From Myxococcales bacterium (GTDB lineage Bacteria; Myxococcota_A; Polyangia; Haliangiales; Haliangiaceae), in assembly GCA_028287115.1 (NCBI GenBank), contig JAQBQF010000135.1, positions 27,589 to 91,588 on the forward strand: DNA of 64,000 nucleotides, given 5' to 3'. The notes beneath the pieces are model-generated. The model worked only from the letters and a program-made list of their open reading frames with translations. It was not told the DNA's origin and ran no database searches. Positions 23,357-32,380 of this stretch are shown piece by piece (position 1 is the stretch's first letter; each line of letters opens with the position of its first letter). Position numbers and translations under genes: made by a program.

Positions 23357-24474
23357 TTCCGAGCAGCGACTCGAGCAGGTGATTCGACCAATTCCGCGGC
23401 GACGCTCTCGATCGAGTATGGATCGAGCGGATCGAGCGGCATCGCCTCGATCTCGACATCGCTACCGAGCCCGAGCTTGTCGGCGTAGCCGAGGAACAGC
23501 TCCATCGCGACCTTGTCCTCGAGGGCGAACCCCGTGGAGTCAAAGATGGTGAGACGCGAGCGGTACTCCTGATAGCGCTCGCTCTCCTTGACGAGCTGCG
23601 CGAGGCTCGGGCCGATCCGATCCTCCGGAAGCTGCTGACACTCGCCCTCGACGACCGCCTGGGCCCGGAAGTCGGGACACACCAGCGCCGCAGCCTCGAC
23701 GACCGCGGCCGGACACTCTGTCTTGCCCGGGACATCCGCGCCGATCGCGTTGATGTGCAGGTGCGGCCTCAGCTCGTCGCCGGGAAACACGGGACCTTGG
23801 CCGAGGGCCACAGACGTCGCCGTGATCAGAACGTCGACGCTCCGCTCCAACGTCGCGACCTCGACAACGCTGACGTCGAACCCGAGGAAGTCCACACGCT
23901 TTGCAAACGAACGAGCCGCCTCCGGCGCGATGTCGTGCACGTAGACTTTGTCGATCTTCATGACGCGCGAGAGTGCATGCAGCTGGGTCACCGCTTGCGC
24001 GCCACAACCCACGATGCCCACGGTTCGCGCGTCTGGGTGCGCCAGGATCCGCGTGGCGATCGCACTGGCCGCGCCGGTCCTGAGCGCGGTCAGGAACAAT
24101 CCGTCCGAGATCGCCAGGAGATGTCCGGTCCTGATGTCGTGTTGAAAGATAGTCGCGATGATCGTCGGGATGCCGTGGCGGATCGGATTCTTCGGGTTGT
24201 AGCTGACCATCTTGACGGTCGACGTGGATCCGAGATCGAGCACCGGCATCCACTCGAGGAGACCGCCGGCCAACTCTTGAGAGATCGCGGCACCACCGCC
24301 GCCACGACGGCGGTCGTAGTTGAACCCGTCGCGCTTTCGCACCTCGACGATGCGCGAGTCGTAGCTCGTGAACGCGCCGGTCAAGGCGGCGATCAGCGCG
24401 TCCATCAGCACGTCGCGGCCGACCTGGTGAAGGATCGTCGCTATGTCATGCCGGCTCAAGAGACGAGTCTTCAT
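23353..24474 (-). CDS. Ornithine cyclodeaminase / mu-crystallin family enzyme
   Basis: The 373-residue protein has the family's Rossmann motif GIVGCGAQAVTQLHAL and the segment NAIGADVPGKTE. Members include ornithine cyclodeaminase (ornithine to proline plus ammonia, NAD-dependent) and imine/amino acid dehydrogenases such as SbnB. The start is placed at MKTRLLSRHDI, which matches the family's short N-terminus; ATG 24498 or a start at 24507 is possible and none has a strong ribosome site. It opens the minus-strand set leading to the Asn-Ile and Pro-like NRPSs. Because the amidinotransferases release ornithine and one A domain looks proline-specific, conversion of ornithine to proline is the most economical role. 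A dehydrogenase making another amino acid is the main alternative. Confidence 0.78.
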   Translation of the reverse strand: MKTRLLSRHDIATILHQVGRDVLMDALIAALTGAFTSYDSRIVEVRKRDGFNYDRRRGGGGAAISQELAGGLLEWMPVLDLGSTSTVKMVSYNPKNPIRHGIPTIIATIFQHDIRTGHLLAISDGLFLTALRTGAASAIATRILAHPDARTVGIVGCGAQAVTQLHALSRVMKIDKVYVHDIAPEAARSFAKRVDFLGFDVSVVEVATLERSVDVLITATSVALGQGPVFPGDELRPHLHINAIGADVPGKTECPAAVVEAAALVCPDFRAQAVVEGECQQLPEDRIGPSLAQLVKESERYQEYRSRLTIFDSTGFALEDKVAMELFLGYADKLGLGSDVEIEAMPLDPLDPYSIESVAAELVESPARVAARK

Positions 24475-24583
24475 ACGAGATTGGCCACGCGCCGTCATGA
24501 TGCGCACTAGCTCGGAGAGCTGTCAATCTGCAGATCGTGTGCCCACAACTGTCATCACATCGGGACGCACCGAGCGATCGATC

Positions 24584-24623
24584 GATCGATGAACGGCGTG
24601 CTCGGCGCGGCAATTTCGCACGC
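24584..24623 (-). pseudogene. Relic of the 3' end of the carboxylate-reductase gene
   Basis: These 40 bases match 26780-26819, inside the 3' end of the A-T-reductase gene, at 35 of 40 positions and in the same orientation. Read on the minus strand they give CEIAAPSTPFID against SEIAPLSTAFID in the intact gene. The fragment lies just after the MATE stop and in the same frame, and ends in a stop after a short unrelated tail. The pair therefore forms imperfect direct repeats flanking the phosphopantetheinyl transferase and MATE genes. Confidence 0.6.
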
Positions 24624-24638
24624 CGCGCTTCTAACGCG

Positions 24639-25973
24639 TCACTCGTCGGCGATGCGTGGCTCGACGCGAAGGACCGACAGTAACGTCATGAAGACCGCCG
24701 CCTTCAGACCGGCCGCGACGCAGAACGCAACGCAAGCGGCGATCAGCCTGCTGCCCGGCCACCAGAAGAACACGGCGAGGCTGATCGCATCGGCGATCAC
24801 GGAGAGGAGGCCAGCGCGTCCGGTCTTCTTATGTGCGGTGAGCGCCGCGAGCGCGATCTGCCAGGTGCACACGGCGAACAGGCCCCACCGCATGATCGAG
24901 AAGGCGCTGGTCGCGTCGTCGGTGACACCTGCGTTGTTACTTAGAAACAAGATCACGGGATCACTGACGGCACTGATCGCGATGACAAAGATCGCGGTGA
25001 CCGAGAGGCCGGTGATCACGCTGGTGCGCACGGTCCGCTGTGCGCGGTCGAGGAGGTTCGCACCCAGGCAATGACCGATGATGATGCTGCACGCCTGCCC
25101 CACCGCCATCGTCACCGCGGAGCTGTAGAGCATGACGAGCATCGCGATTCCAAACCCCGCCGCCGCCGTCGGACTCTCCCGACCAACCCCTTGCAGCATC
25201 AGGACCTGCGCGGCGAACGTCGTCACGCGGACTCCTACCACCGGCAACCCAACAGCCATCACCTGGCGCCACGCCGCCCCGTCGCGATGGAAAAAGCGTT
25301 TCGGTGGATCGCCAAGCCCGAGCTCCGCGCGACGACGGACGACCGTGAGCAACAACACGGCGAACAGGCCCATGGAAGCGATGCCGACGGCGATCGGGGC
25401 ACCGGCGATTCCGAATCCGAGCATCCCGAGCGGAACCAACCCCGCCATGATGCAGACGTCCAACGCACTCCGCACGAGGCCGAACTTGGTGGACCCGGTC
25501 GCCTCGATCACCCCGAGGACGAACTCGGTGAGCGCGAGTCCCGGCAGCGAGAGCAGGATCCAGGGGACCAGGTAGCGGAACATGGACTCGGCGTGCGGAC
25601 CGCCGATCACCTCGGCGATGTAAGGCGAGAACGGGATTGCAACGATGATGACGCCGCCCAACAGCACTGCGTTGAGCGTCAGCATGCTGGCGAGGATCGT
25701 GAAGCCCCGGCCATCTTTGGCACCGACCGACCGAGACACGAGAGCCGATGCGCCGATCGAGGGCGCCAAGAAGAACCAGAACACCATCAGCTCGATCGGA
25801 CGGAACAGGGACTCGACCGCCAGTCCTCGCTCTCCGATCAAGTGGCCCATCCAGAACACCAGGATCGTGAGCACGACCTGCTGGATCTCGTGCGCGAGCA
25901 CGAGCGGCCAGCTCAAAGACCAGAGCGCCCGCGGCAAGCTCGCCTTCTGTATCAAATCTTGTTGGCTCGTCAT
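24639..25973 (-). CDS. MATE family multidrug/toxin exporter (1)
   Basis: A 444-residue inner-membrane protein with about twelve hydrophobic segments in two similar halves, as in NorM/DinF-type MATE transporters that export cationic or peptide compounds using Na+ or H+. Helix-rich stretches such as LGGVIIVAIPF and LSVTAIFVIAISA are visible, and the charged cytoplasmic loop RRRAELGLGDPPKRF separates the halves. It follows the phosphopantetheinyl transferase gene by 16 bases. ATG 25973 is chosen; TTG 25982 would lengthen it by three residues. Its place in the reductase-PPTase group suggests that it exports the peptide and gives self-protection. Confidence 0.85.
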   Translation of the reverse strand: MTSQQDLIQKASLPRALWSLSWPLVLAHEIQQVVLTILVFWMGHLIGERGLAVESLFRPIELMVFWFFLAPSIGASALVSRSVGAKDGRGFTILASMLTLNAVLLGGVIIVAIPFSPYIAEVIGGPHAESMFRYLVPWILLSLPGLALTEFVLGVIEATGSTKFGLVRSALDVCIMAGLVPLGMLGFGIAGAPIAVGIASMGLFAVLLLTVVRRRAELGLGDPPKRFFHRDGAAWRQVMAVGLPVVGVRVTTFAAQVLMLQGVGRESPTAAAGFGIAMLVMLYSSAVTMAVGQACSIIIGHCLGANLLDRAQRTVRTSVITGLSVTAIFVIAISAVSDPVILFLSNNAGVTDDATSAFSIMRWGLFAVCTWQIALAALTAHKKTGRAGLLSVIADAISLAVFFWWPGSRLIAACVAFCVAAGLKAAVFMTLLSVLRVEPRIADE

Positions 25974-25989
25974 GGAGTCCAAGATCGAT

Positions 25990-26706
25990 TCAAGTCACGT
26001 CACTGTACGCGGGATCGGAAACCACCGAGACGCGGAACGCATGCGAATCGGCAGCGACCGCGAGCGCCGCGAGATGTCCCGATGGGACGGCGATCGAGAT
26101 CAGCGTGTGAGGACCCGCCGTCAAGAGCGGCGTGCGCGCAGCGAGGAGCGCCGGTGGCAACCGCGGATCGACCGACACGTCGAACGTCTCGCGGGGCAGA
26201 TTGAGACCGAGCCCGAGCACTTTCATGATCGCCTCTCGCGAGGTCCAGGTATGGAAGAACGCCGGCACGCGCAAGTCAGCAGGCACCTTCGCCAGATCTT
26301 CGATCTCACGATCCGAGAAGAAGGTCTCGTGCACGGCTTCATGCGCGAATCGCTCGTTGATCTGTTCGACGTCGATACCGATCGGGACGCCGGACGTCAG
26401 CGCGATCAGCACGACGTCGCCCGAGTGAGACACGTTGACGTGTGGCGTCCCACCGACGACATGGGGCTTGTCATGCTCGCCCAGCTCGAACGCGACCTCT
26501 CGCGGTGGAATACCGAGCATGCGACCGACTTCGCGGCGCAACGTGCCCCGTCCGACCAAGAACCGGTCGGCGTCCACCGCTTTGAAAAACCGGCCGCGGC
26601 GTCGTTGTTCATCGGTGGTGATCGCGGCGTGCAGGACTTCGCGGTAGGCCGCCGACGGTGTCGCGCGGCAGCAGATCACCCGGACGTCGAACGGCTGCGC
26701 TGTCAC
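25990..26706 (-). CDS. Sfp-type 4'-phosphopantetheinyl transferase
   Basis: At 238 aa this is a typical Sfp/EntD-type enzyme that attaches phosphopantetheine from CoA to carrier-protein serines. The Mg2+/CoA motif GIDVEQ and the downstream WTSREAIMKVLGLGL (the family's W-KEA-K element, with Arg for Lys) are present, as is HVNVSHSGD in the first half. The GTG at 26706 overlaps the stop of the reductase gene (GTGA), implying coupled translation; a longer in-frame extension reads back into that gene and is rejected. It should activate all ten carrier domains in this locus. Confidence 0.9.
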   Translation of the reverse strand: MTAQPFDVRVICCRATPSAAYREVLHAAITTDEQRRRGRFFKAVDADRFLVGRGTLRREVGRMLGIPPREVAFELGEHDKPHVVGGTPHVNVSHSGDVVLIALTSGVPIGIDVEQINERFAHEAVHETFFSDREIEDLAKVPADLRVPAFFHTWTSREAIMKVLGLGLNLPRETFDVSVDPRLPPALLAARTPLLTAGPHTLISIAVPSGHLAALAVAADSHAFRVSVVSDPAYSDVT

Positions 26707-29700
26707 GGAGTCCGCCGCAGATCGCCAACGCGATCCGATGGCGCCGTGGCGATGGTGTGGATGATCTGGCCAAGCCACTGATCGATGAACGCCGTGCTCA
26801 GTGGGGCAATTTCGGACGCGCTAGCGCCGAGTTGCTCACGAAATCGCGTGCTGTCGAACCGCCGGCGAGCTGCCGGATCGATAGGCTTTGCCCACCGCCC
26901 GATCACCTGGATCGGAGACCGCGAACGCGCGGGCTCGGGCAGGCTCGCGAGCGCTTCGCTGAACCGCCGGTACCATTCGGCGTAAGGGAGGCGCTCGAGC
27001 GCGACGCCGGCCGCTTCGATCGCGCCGAGGAAGGTGTCGATCGACACCGTGGATCGCACCGGCTCGTCGACGTGATACCGCGCGAGACCGGCCGAGCCGC
27101 GCAGCGCGATCGCGGCGATCGCTGAGGCCGCGAGATCGACCGGGATGCCTCCAAAGTACGGTGCGACACCGGAACCTTCCGCGTAGAACGAGATCGGAGC
27201 GAGCCGCGTGGCGATGATCGCCGAGAGCAGGCGATGGAACGCGTCGCTCTCGTTGACCTGGTCGGGAAGGTGGCGATGTGGCAGGAGCACACCGCAGCGG
27301 AAGATGTTGACCGGGACACCGCGCCGCTGATGGCTTTGCGCGAGCAGCACCTCGCTCGCCCACTTGCTCGTGATGTAACCGATCGCGTAATCGTCGGGCC
27401 CGGATCCGATTGCGCGTGTGGGCCACAGCTCCTCGGCCGCTTGCTCCTCGCGGGCGATCACGCCGGCGCCCTCGATAATCCCGATCGAAGACACGAAGTG
27501 GATCGGCATCGCTTCGCGCTCGAGCGCGAACCGGATGATCTCGAACGTCCCCTCGACGTTTGGACCGAACAGGCTGCGATAGGACAGCGCATGGTTGACG
27601 AGCGCACCGTTGTGAACGACGGCATCGGCCTCGCGCGCGAGCCGCGCATGGGTTGCCGGGTCGAGCCCGAGGTTCCGCCGCATCAAGTCGCTCGCGTGCA
27701 CGACGATGCGGCCGGCGCGGATTTGCCGCTCGATGCGGTTCGCGAGTGCGCTCTGCGGACGGTAGTTGGCGCGGAGTCTATCTCGCGCCGCGCGATCGCT
27801 TCCGCCGCGCACGAGGCAGATCACGCGGCCATCCTGCGGCAGCCGATCGAGCAGCTCCGGTAGCAAGAACCGGCCGAGGAAGCCGGTGGCACCGGTGAGC
27901 ACGACAACGCGCGGAGGCGTCGTCACCGCCGGGTGCTGGTTCCGCGCAGAGATGCCACCGCGGATCCGATCGATGTCGAGATCGCGTGCGTGGACGAGAT
28001 CAACGGCATCGCCGTGCACGGCTTCGAAGGCCGTCGCGTTCGGCCCGTCTTCGAGGAGCTCGGTGACGTGAGCGACGATCGCGGACAGCGTCGTCGTCGG
28101 ATCGAGGACGACCGCAACCTGCGGCGCCACGCCGGAGACCTCCTTCACGAGCTGGCAGAACCGCACCGCGGTCAGCGAATCCCCGCCGAGACCGGTGAAG
28201 CCGATCTCGGACCACGCCGCCTCGAGCTCGTCGGCATGAACGCCGAGCGTCGCGCCGAGCGCTGCACGGATCGATTGTTCCAGGGTGCGACCGTCCGCCG
28301 CGTTCGGGTGCGCGAGCGCGCGCGCATCCATCGTCGCGTAGAGCTGATCGAGTCGTTCGCGGTAGAGGGCCGTGACGCGAAGCCGATCGAGCTTGAAGGC
28401 ATCGGTCAGCAGATGGTTCTCCCTGCTGAACGGCTCGAGCTCGATGATGAATTCGCGAGGCACCTCGTGCGGCGGCAACTTCTTGTCACGAGCGACTTGA
28501 TCGAGCGCGAGCCGAAGTTGCCGCCGGACCGACAACACGAAATCGATCTGGGGCGCGACCGCATCGAGCCGCGGCACGACGACCGCGAGCAACGTCGAGC
28601 GATGTGGGTCGCCGTAGATGAAGATCTGTTGGATCAGCGGAATCTGACCGCCGTACAGGTTCTCGAGCTCCGACACGTTGACGAATTCACCGTGCGAGAG
28701 CCGAAGCACGTCTCTCCGTCTGCCGAGCGGCGCGATGAAACCGGGTCGGGGCGCCTCGACGACGTCGTTGGTTCGCACGTATCCGTCCGGATCGAAGAGT
28801 GCGGCCGTCGCGTCCGGATCATTCAGATAACCGATCGTCGCTTCCGGCGAACGAACGTAGAGCTCCCCACGGGGCGGCGTATCGGAGACGCGGTAGCCGA
28901 GCTCGGCCGCGTCGACGAGCTTGTACTCGTTCTGCGGCAAGACACGCCCGTTCAGCGCGATCGATCCGAGCTCGGTGCTGCCGTATCCGTTGGCGACCGG
29001 AACGTCGAAGCATTCCGTCATGAAGTCGATCATCTCTCGCGGCAGCGGCGCCGTGCCGGTCCGGATCAAGCAGAGCCGATCGCCGAGGAAGCTGCCGCGC
29101 ATCTCCTGCATCACGAGCTCGCCGATCGGATCATCGATCGCCGCCGCGAGCTGCAAGCCGCCGCGGCGGAGGTACTCGGTCTGGAAGTGCTGAAACGTCA
29201 GGTTTGCCAAGTGCGGCAGGAGCGGCGTGATCGTCGGGCGTGCCCGCCGGATGTCGTCGAACAGCGACGACATGTCGCCCGACGCCGGGAAGTGGGTGAC
29301 GCCGCCGTTCATCATCACTTCGCACACCAGGCGCCGGCCGGAGATGTGCGAGTGCGGCAAGTAACCGATGTGGACGTGCGGAATCCGCGGCCACGACAGT
29401 GCGAACCGCAACTGCGCGCTCCAGCGCCTTTCGGTGAGCAGGACGCCTTTGGGCATGCCCGTGGTTCCCGAGCTGAAGTTGACGGTGACGAGCGGATCGT
29501 CGCCTGGTTTCGGTACCGATGGAGCAACGTCGCGAGCTCCGCGCTCGAGGTCCGCGAGCGTGAAAGCGCGCGGCAGGTCGGCGACGCTCGCGTCGTCCAT
29601 CACGATGATCGAGCGAACCGATGGGCACTCCGCAAGGAGCGCCTGGATCAGGACAACCTCCGAAGGCCCGCAAAAGATCGTCTCCAGCTCCGCGTGGCGG

Positions 29701-30113
29701 ATCGCGTGGCGAAGCTGCTCGAACGACATGCCGACGTGCAACGGCACGGAGACGGCGCCGACATACAGGCACATCAGATCCGCGACGACCCAATCGGGCG
29801 ACGGAGCGCCGCAGATGCCGATCAGCTGGCCCTTCACGGCCAGCTTGTTGTCGAGAACGGCTGCGGCCAGCGCGCGGACGCGCTTCCAGAGCGCTCCGTA
29901 GGTGATCGTGCCATCGCGCGTGACGAAGCAGATCCGATCCGCGTAACGCTCGCACGCGCCGGCGTAGTACTCGATGCTCGACGAGCCGGCGCCACGGATC
30001 GCTGCGACATCGTCGAGCGTCGACATCGCGGCTTCCAGGCCTGGTTCGCGCCGCAGCAGTGCGTTCGCCCGCTCGACGACCCGGCTATCGATCAACCACT
30101 CTGCCGAGGACAA
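26703..30113 (-). CDS. Carboxylic acid reductase-type protein, A-T-R
   Basis: Length is about 1136 aa. An acyl-AMP ligase domain (FSSGTTGMPKG near 213, GYGSTELGS further on) is of the fatty acyl/CAR type, not the amino acid type. A carrier follows (GGDSLTAVRF near 643) and then an extended short-chain-dehydrogenase-type thioester reductase (GATGFLGRF near 741, catalytic Tyr and Lys in YAIGYITSKWASE). Such enzymes activate a free acid, load it on the carrier and reduce it with NADPH to an aldehyde. The TTG start lies one base after the PhyH stop; ATG 30026, with GGAAG six bases upstream, is a serious alternative. It heads directly into the PPTase gene. The aldehyde's fate is unknown; it could supply a lipid or precursor aldehyde. 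Confidence 0.82.
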   Translation of the reverse strand: MSSAEWLIDSRVVERANALLRREPGLEAAMSTLDDVAAIRGAGSSSIEYYAGACERYADRICFVTRDGTITYGALWKRVRALAAAVLDNKLAVKGQLIGICGAPSPDWVVADLMCLYVGAVSVPLHVGMSFEQLRHAIRHAELETIFCGPSEVVLIQALLAECPSVRSIIVMDDASVADLPRAFTLADLERGARDVAPSVPKPGDDPLVTVNFSSGTTGMPKGVLLTERRWSAQLRFALSWPRIPHVHIGYLPHSHISGRRLVCEVMMNGGVTHFPASGDMSSLFDDIRRARPTITPLLPHLANLTFQHFQTEYLRRGGLQLAAAIDDPIGELVMQEMRGSFLGDRLCLIRTGTAPLPREMIDFMTECFDVPVANGYGSTELGSIALNGRVLPQNEYKLVDAAELGYRVSDTPPRGELYVRSPEATIGYLNDPDATAALFDPDGYVRTNDVVEAPRPGFIAPLGRRRDVLRLSHGEFVNVSELENLYGGQIPLIQQIFIYGDPHRSTLLAVVVPRLDAVAPQIDFVLSVRRQLRLALDQVARDKKLPPHEVPREFIIELEPFSRENHLLTDAFKLDRLRVTALYRERLDQLYATMDARALAHPNAADGRTLEQSIRAALGATLGVHADELEAAWSEIGFTGLGGDSLTAVRFCQLVKEVSGVAPQVAVVLDPTTTLSAIVAHVTELLEDGPNATAFEAVHGDAVDLVHARDLDIDRIRGGISARNQHPAVTTPPRVVVLTGATGFLGRFLLPELLDRLPQDGRVICLVRGGSDRAARDRLRANYRPQSALANRIERQIRAGRIVVHASDLMRRNLGLDPATHARLAREADAVVHNGALVNHALSYRSLFGPNVEGTFEIIRFALEREAMPIHFVSSIGIIEGAGVIAREEQAAEELWPTRAIGSGPDDYAIGYITSKWASEVLLAQSHQRRGVPVNIFRCGVLLPHRHLPDQVNESDAFHRLLSAIIATRLAPISFYAEGSGVAPYFGGIPVDLAASAIAAIALRGSAGLARYHVDEPVRSTVSIDTFLGAIEAAGVALERLPYAEWYRRFSEALASLPEPARSRSPIQVIGRWAKPIDPAARRRFDSTRFREQLGASASEIAPLSTAFIDQWLGQIIHTIATAPSDRVGDLRRTP
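26780..26819 (-). repeat. Direct-repeat copy inside the reductase gene 3' end
   Basis: This is the intact counterpart of the relic at 24584-24623. The two copies match at 35 of 40 bases, face the same way and bracket the PPTase and MATE genes, about 2.2 kb apart. Confidence 0.6.
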
Positions 30114-30114
30114 G

Positions 30115-31014
30115 TTAGCCGGCCGTCGCGTGGGCCAGCGCGCGCTCCTCGAGAATCGACGCGTTGCTGATCGCCGGTGGAGCGCGCATGACGTTCCGCC
30201 GGGCACGATCCTGTCCCGACACGAGCACGGCACCCCACCGCGACAGGTCCTGGCCCTGCGCGTTGATCGTCGACCTTGGATGGATCCTCGTCTCGGTCGA
30301 GACGTAACGCGTGGTCCACGCGAAGCGCCTCCCTTCCTCGACGGGATAGGAGCCGTGCACGACGAGGTTGTGAAACAGGATGAACTGGCCGGCTTCGATC
30401 TCGATCGCGTGACCGTCGCTCGGCTCGAAGTGGCGCGACGGTACGGTCTTCATGCCGGCGAAGCCCTCGCCGGGGACTTCCGTGATCAGCTCCTTGTGCG
30501 TGCCCGGCACGACCCACAGCGATCCCCGCTTCTTAGTCACCGGCGTCAGCGTGATCCACGCGCCGATCGACAGTGGGATCCGGACGTCGAACGGATCCGT
30601 CTGGTGAGCGACAGCTTGCTGTCCCTCGCCCGCCTCGATCAGCGGATGCGTGCGGCGCGTTGCCTCGAACGCGCCGTCTTGGTGCGGAGCGGTCGCCGGA
30701 TCACCGATACCTTGCTCGAACGCGTCGCTGCGCCACAGCAAGACGTCGGGACCGAGCAGGCTCGAGGCCCGAGACACGATCTCCGGGGCGCTCGCGATCC
30801 GAAATGCGAGCGGAGAATCGAGGTGACGATCGCGCTTGTAGTCGACGAACTCGAGCTCGCCGCGCGTGTGCGCGTAGATCTCGCATCGCACGGGAATGAC
30901 CTCCGCGCGGATTCGCGACAACAATCGCGCCGCGACAGCCGGTTCGAACAGATCGAACGGCCCGACCCACCCGTCACGTTCGAAGGCGTCGAGCTCCTGT
31001 TGGGATAGACCCAT
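30115..31014 (-). CDS. PhyH-type Fe(II)/2OG dioxygenase (2)
   Basis: The 299-residue protein is a second phytanoyl-CoA dioxygenase family member, only distantly like the 22.5 kb one. APHQDG supplies the HxD ligands, WVVPGTHKE the conserved mid-motif and NLVVHGSYP the distal His, with Arg residues (RRFAWTTRY) for 2-oxoglutarate. Before the HxD there is a long insertion rich in charged residues. ATG 31014 is chosen because AGGG precedes it; a GTG four codons earlier is possible. It lies 57 bases after the ArgD-like gene and abuts the reductase gene, so it may oxidise the acid or aldehyde that protein handles, or a peptide residue. Confidence 0.8.
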   Translation of the reverse strand: MGLSQQELDAFERDGWVGPFDLFEPAVAARLLSRIRAEVIPVRCEIYAHTRGELEFVDYKRDRHLDSPLAFRIASAPEIVSRASSLLGPDVLLWRSDAFEQGIGDPATAPHQDGAFEATRRTHPLIEAGEGQQAVAHQTDPFDVRIPLSIGAWITLTPVTKKRGSLWVVPGTHKELITEVPGEGFAGMKTVPSRHFEPSDGHAIEIEAGQFILFHNLVVHGSYPVEEGRRFAWTTRYVSTETRIHPRSTINAQGQDLSRWGAVLVSGQDRARRNVMRAPPAISNASILEERALAHATAG

Positions 31015-31071
31015 GCGACCCTGCACGAGTATACGAGTGTAGGCGATTCTGGAAGTAGAGACAAACCCGGC

Positions 31072-32301
31072 TCAAGCGGGCATTGCATCGACGAGCACGC
31101 CCCGCAACACGCTCACGGCCTCGTCCAGATCGTGACGTTCGACGATGTAAGGCGGCGCGAAGCGTACGACCTTGCTGCCGGCGATCGACAAGAGCACGCC
31201 CCGCTCGCGGCACTTCGTGATCACCTCGAGTGGGGAACCCGCGATCGCGATACCGCGCAGCAGACCGCGGCCGCGCGCGTCGACCACGCGTCCCGGCAGC
31301 TCGGCGACGAGCTCGGCGAGCTTTCCGCCGAGGTAGTTCCCCGACTCGGTGACTCTGTCGAGCAAGCGGTCCTTGTCGATGATGTCGAGCATCGCGAGCG
31401 CAGCAGCACACGCGAGGGGATTGCCCCCGAACGTCGAGCCGTGCGGGACCGGCCCGCCCGCCTGCAGGGCGAGTCCCTGCGCCGTCTGCTCGGTGCAGGC
31501 GACGGCCCCGATCGGAATGCCGCCGGCGAGGCCCTTCGCGAGTGTCATGATGTCGGGGAACACGTTGTCGTGTTGATGGCCGAACATCTTGCCGGTCCGG
31601 CCGATGCCGGTCTGAACCTCGTCGAAGATCAGGACGGTGCCCGTGTCGCTACACAATTGGCGAAGTCCCGCGAGGTAACCCGGTGGAGGAACGACGATGC
31701 CACCCTCGGCTTGGATCGGCTCGATGATCATGCAGCAAGCGGTGCGGCTCTCGAGCGCGCGGGTCGCAGCTTCGAGATCGCCATACGGGATCAAGTTGAC
31801 GGGGCCGAACAGCGGGCCGAAGCCCTCGTGATACTTCGGCTCGCCGGTGATCGACACGCTCGCGATCGTGCGGCCGTGAAAGCTGCCGAGCGTCGAGACG
31901 ACCGTGGTTCGCTCCGGCGCGCCCGCGACGATCGCTTGATAGCGACGAGCGATCTTGAGCGCGGCCTCGTTGGCCTCCGCGCCCGAATTGCAGAAGAACA
32001 CGCGCTTCGCGAACGAGCGCTCGATGATCGCCTGCGCGGCGAGGATCTGCTGCCGGTTCAAGTACAAATTCGAGACGTGGACGAGCTTGCCGAGCTGCTC
32101 GGTGACGCGCGCGGTGAATCCGGGATGGCAATGCCCGAGCCCGCACACCGCGATGCCCGCCGTCATGTCGAGATAGCGTTTGCCGTCGGCGTCCCACAGC
32201 TCGCAGCCCTGACCGCGGTCGAGCACGATCTGCTGCGAGCGATAGTTCTTGACGAGGACCTGATCCGCGAGCGCGAGGAGCTCAGCTTGCGTGGCGTCCA
32301 T
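31072..32301 (-). CDS. argD: Class III aminotransferase, acetylornithine aminotransferase-like
   Basis: At 409 aa it matches the ArgD/GabT class of PLP enzymes: FCNSGAEANEAALK binds PLP phosphate, IFDEVQTGIGRTG holds the ring-binding Asp, and TLAKGLAGGIPIG carries the Schiff-base lysine. ArgD makes N-acetylornithine in arginine synthesis; homologues in clusters act on other omega-amines. ATG 32301 with GGGG upstream is used; an upstream extension lacks support. It opens the minus-strand group (PhyH, reductase, PPTase, MATE) and is divergent from the second VOC-NRPS gene across 79 bases. Placed here it could raise ornithine/arginine supply for the amidinotransferases or aminate the reductase's aldehyde. 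The symbol reflects family resemblance only. Confidence 0.8.
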   Translation of the reverse strand: MDATQAELLALADQVLVKNYRSQQIVLDRGQGCELWDADGKRYLDMTAGIAVCGLGHCHPGFTARVTEQLGKLVHVSNLYLNRQQILAAQAIIERSFAKRVFFCNSGAEANEAALKIARRYQAIVAGAPERTTVVSTLGSFHGRTIASVSITGEPKYHEGFGPLFGPVNLIPYGDLEAATRALESRTACCMIIEPIQAEGGIVVPPPGYLAGLRQLCSDTGTVLIFDEVQTGIGRTGKMFGHQHDNVFPDIMTLAKGLAGGIPIGAVACTEQTAQGLALQAGGPVPHGSTFGGNPLACAAALAMLDIIDKDRLLDRVTESGNYLGGKLAELVAELPGRVVDARGRGLLRGIAIAGSPLEVITKCRERGVLLSIAGSKVVRFAPPYIVERHDLDEAVSVLRGVLVDAMPA

Positions 32302-32380
32302 ACCCCAATGTACCACCGCGAAAGCATCGAGCGCAGGAAGCCCACGACCGACCGTCGATCGAATATTCTGGTCAGTACAG

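Noticed and set aside
24605..24628. GC-rich hairpin after the MATE gene as a terminator
   Set aside because: Stem of seven base pairs but no T run on the minus strand, and it lies in the reductase-gene relic, which explains the sequence.
27933..30170. 745-codon plus-strand frame
   Set aside because: It mirrors the reductase gene; composition is Arg/Glu/Asp-rich with no domain, typical of antisense frames in high-GC DNA.
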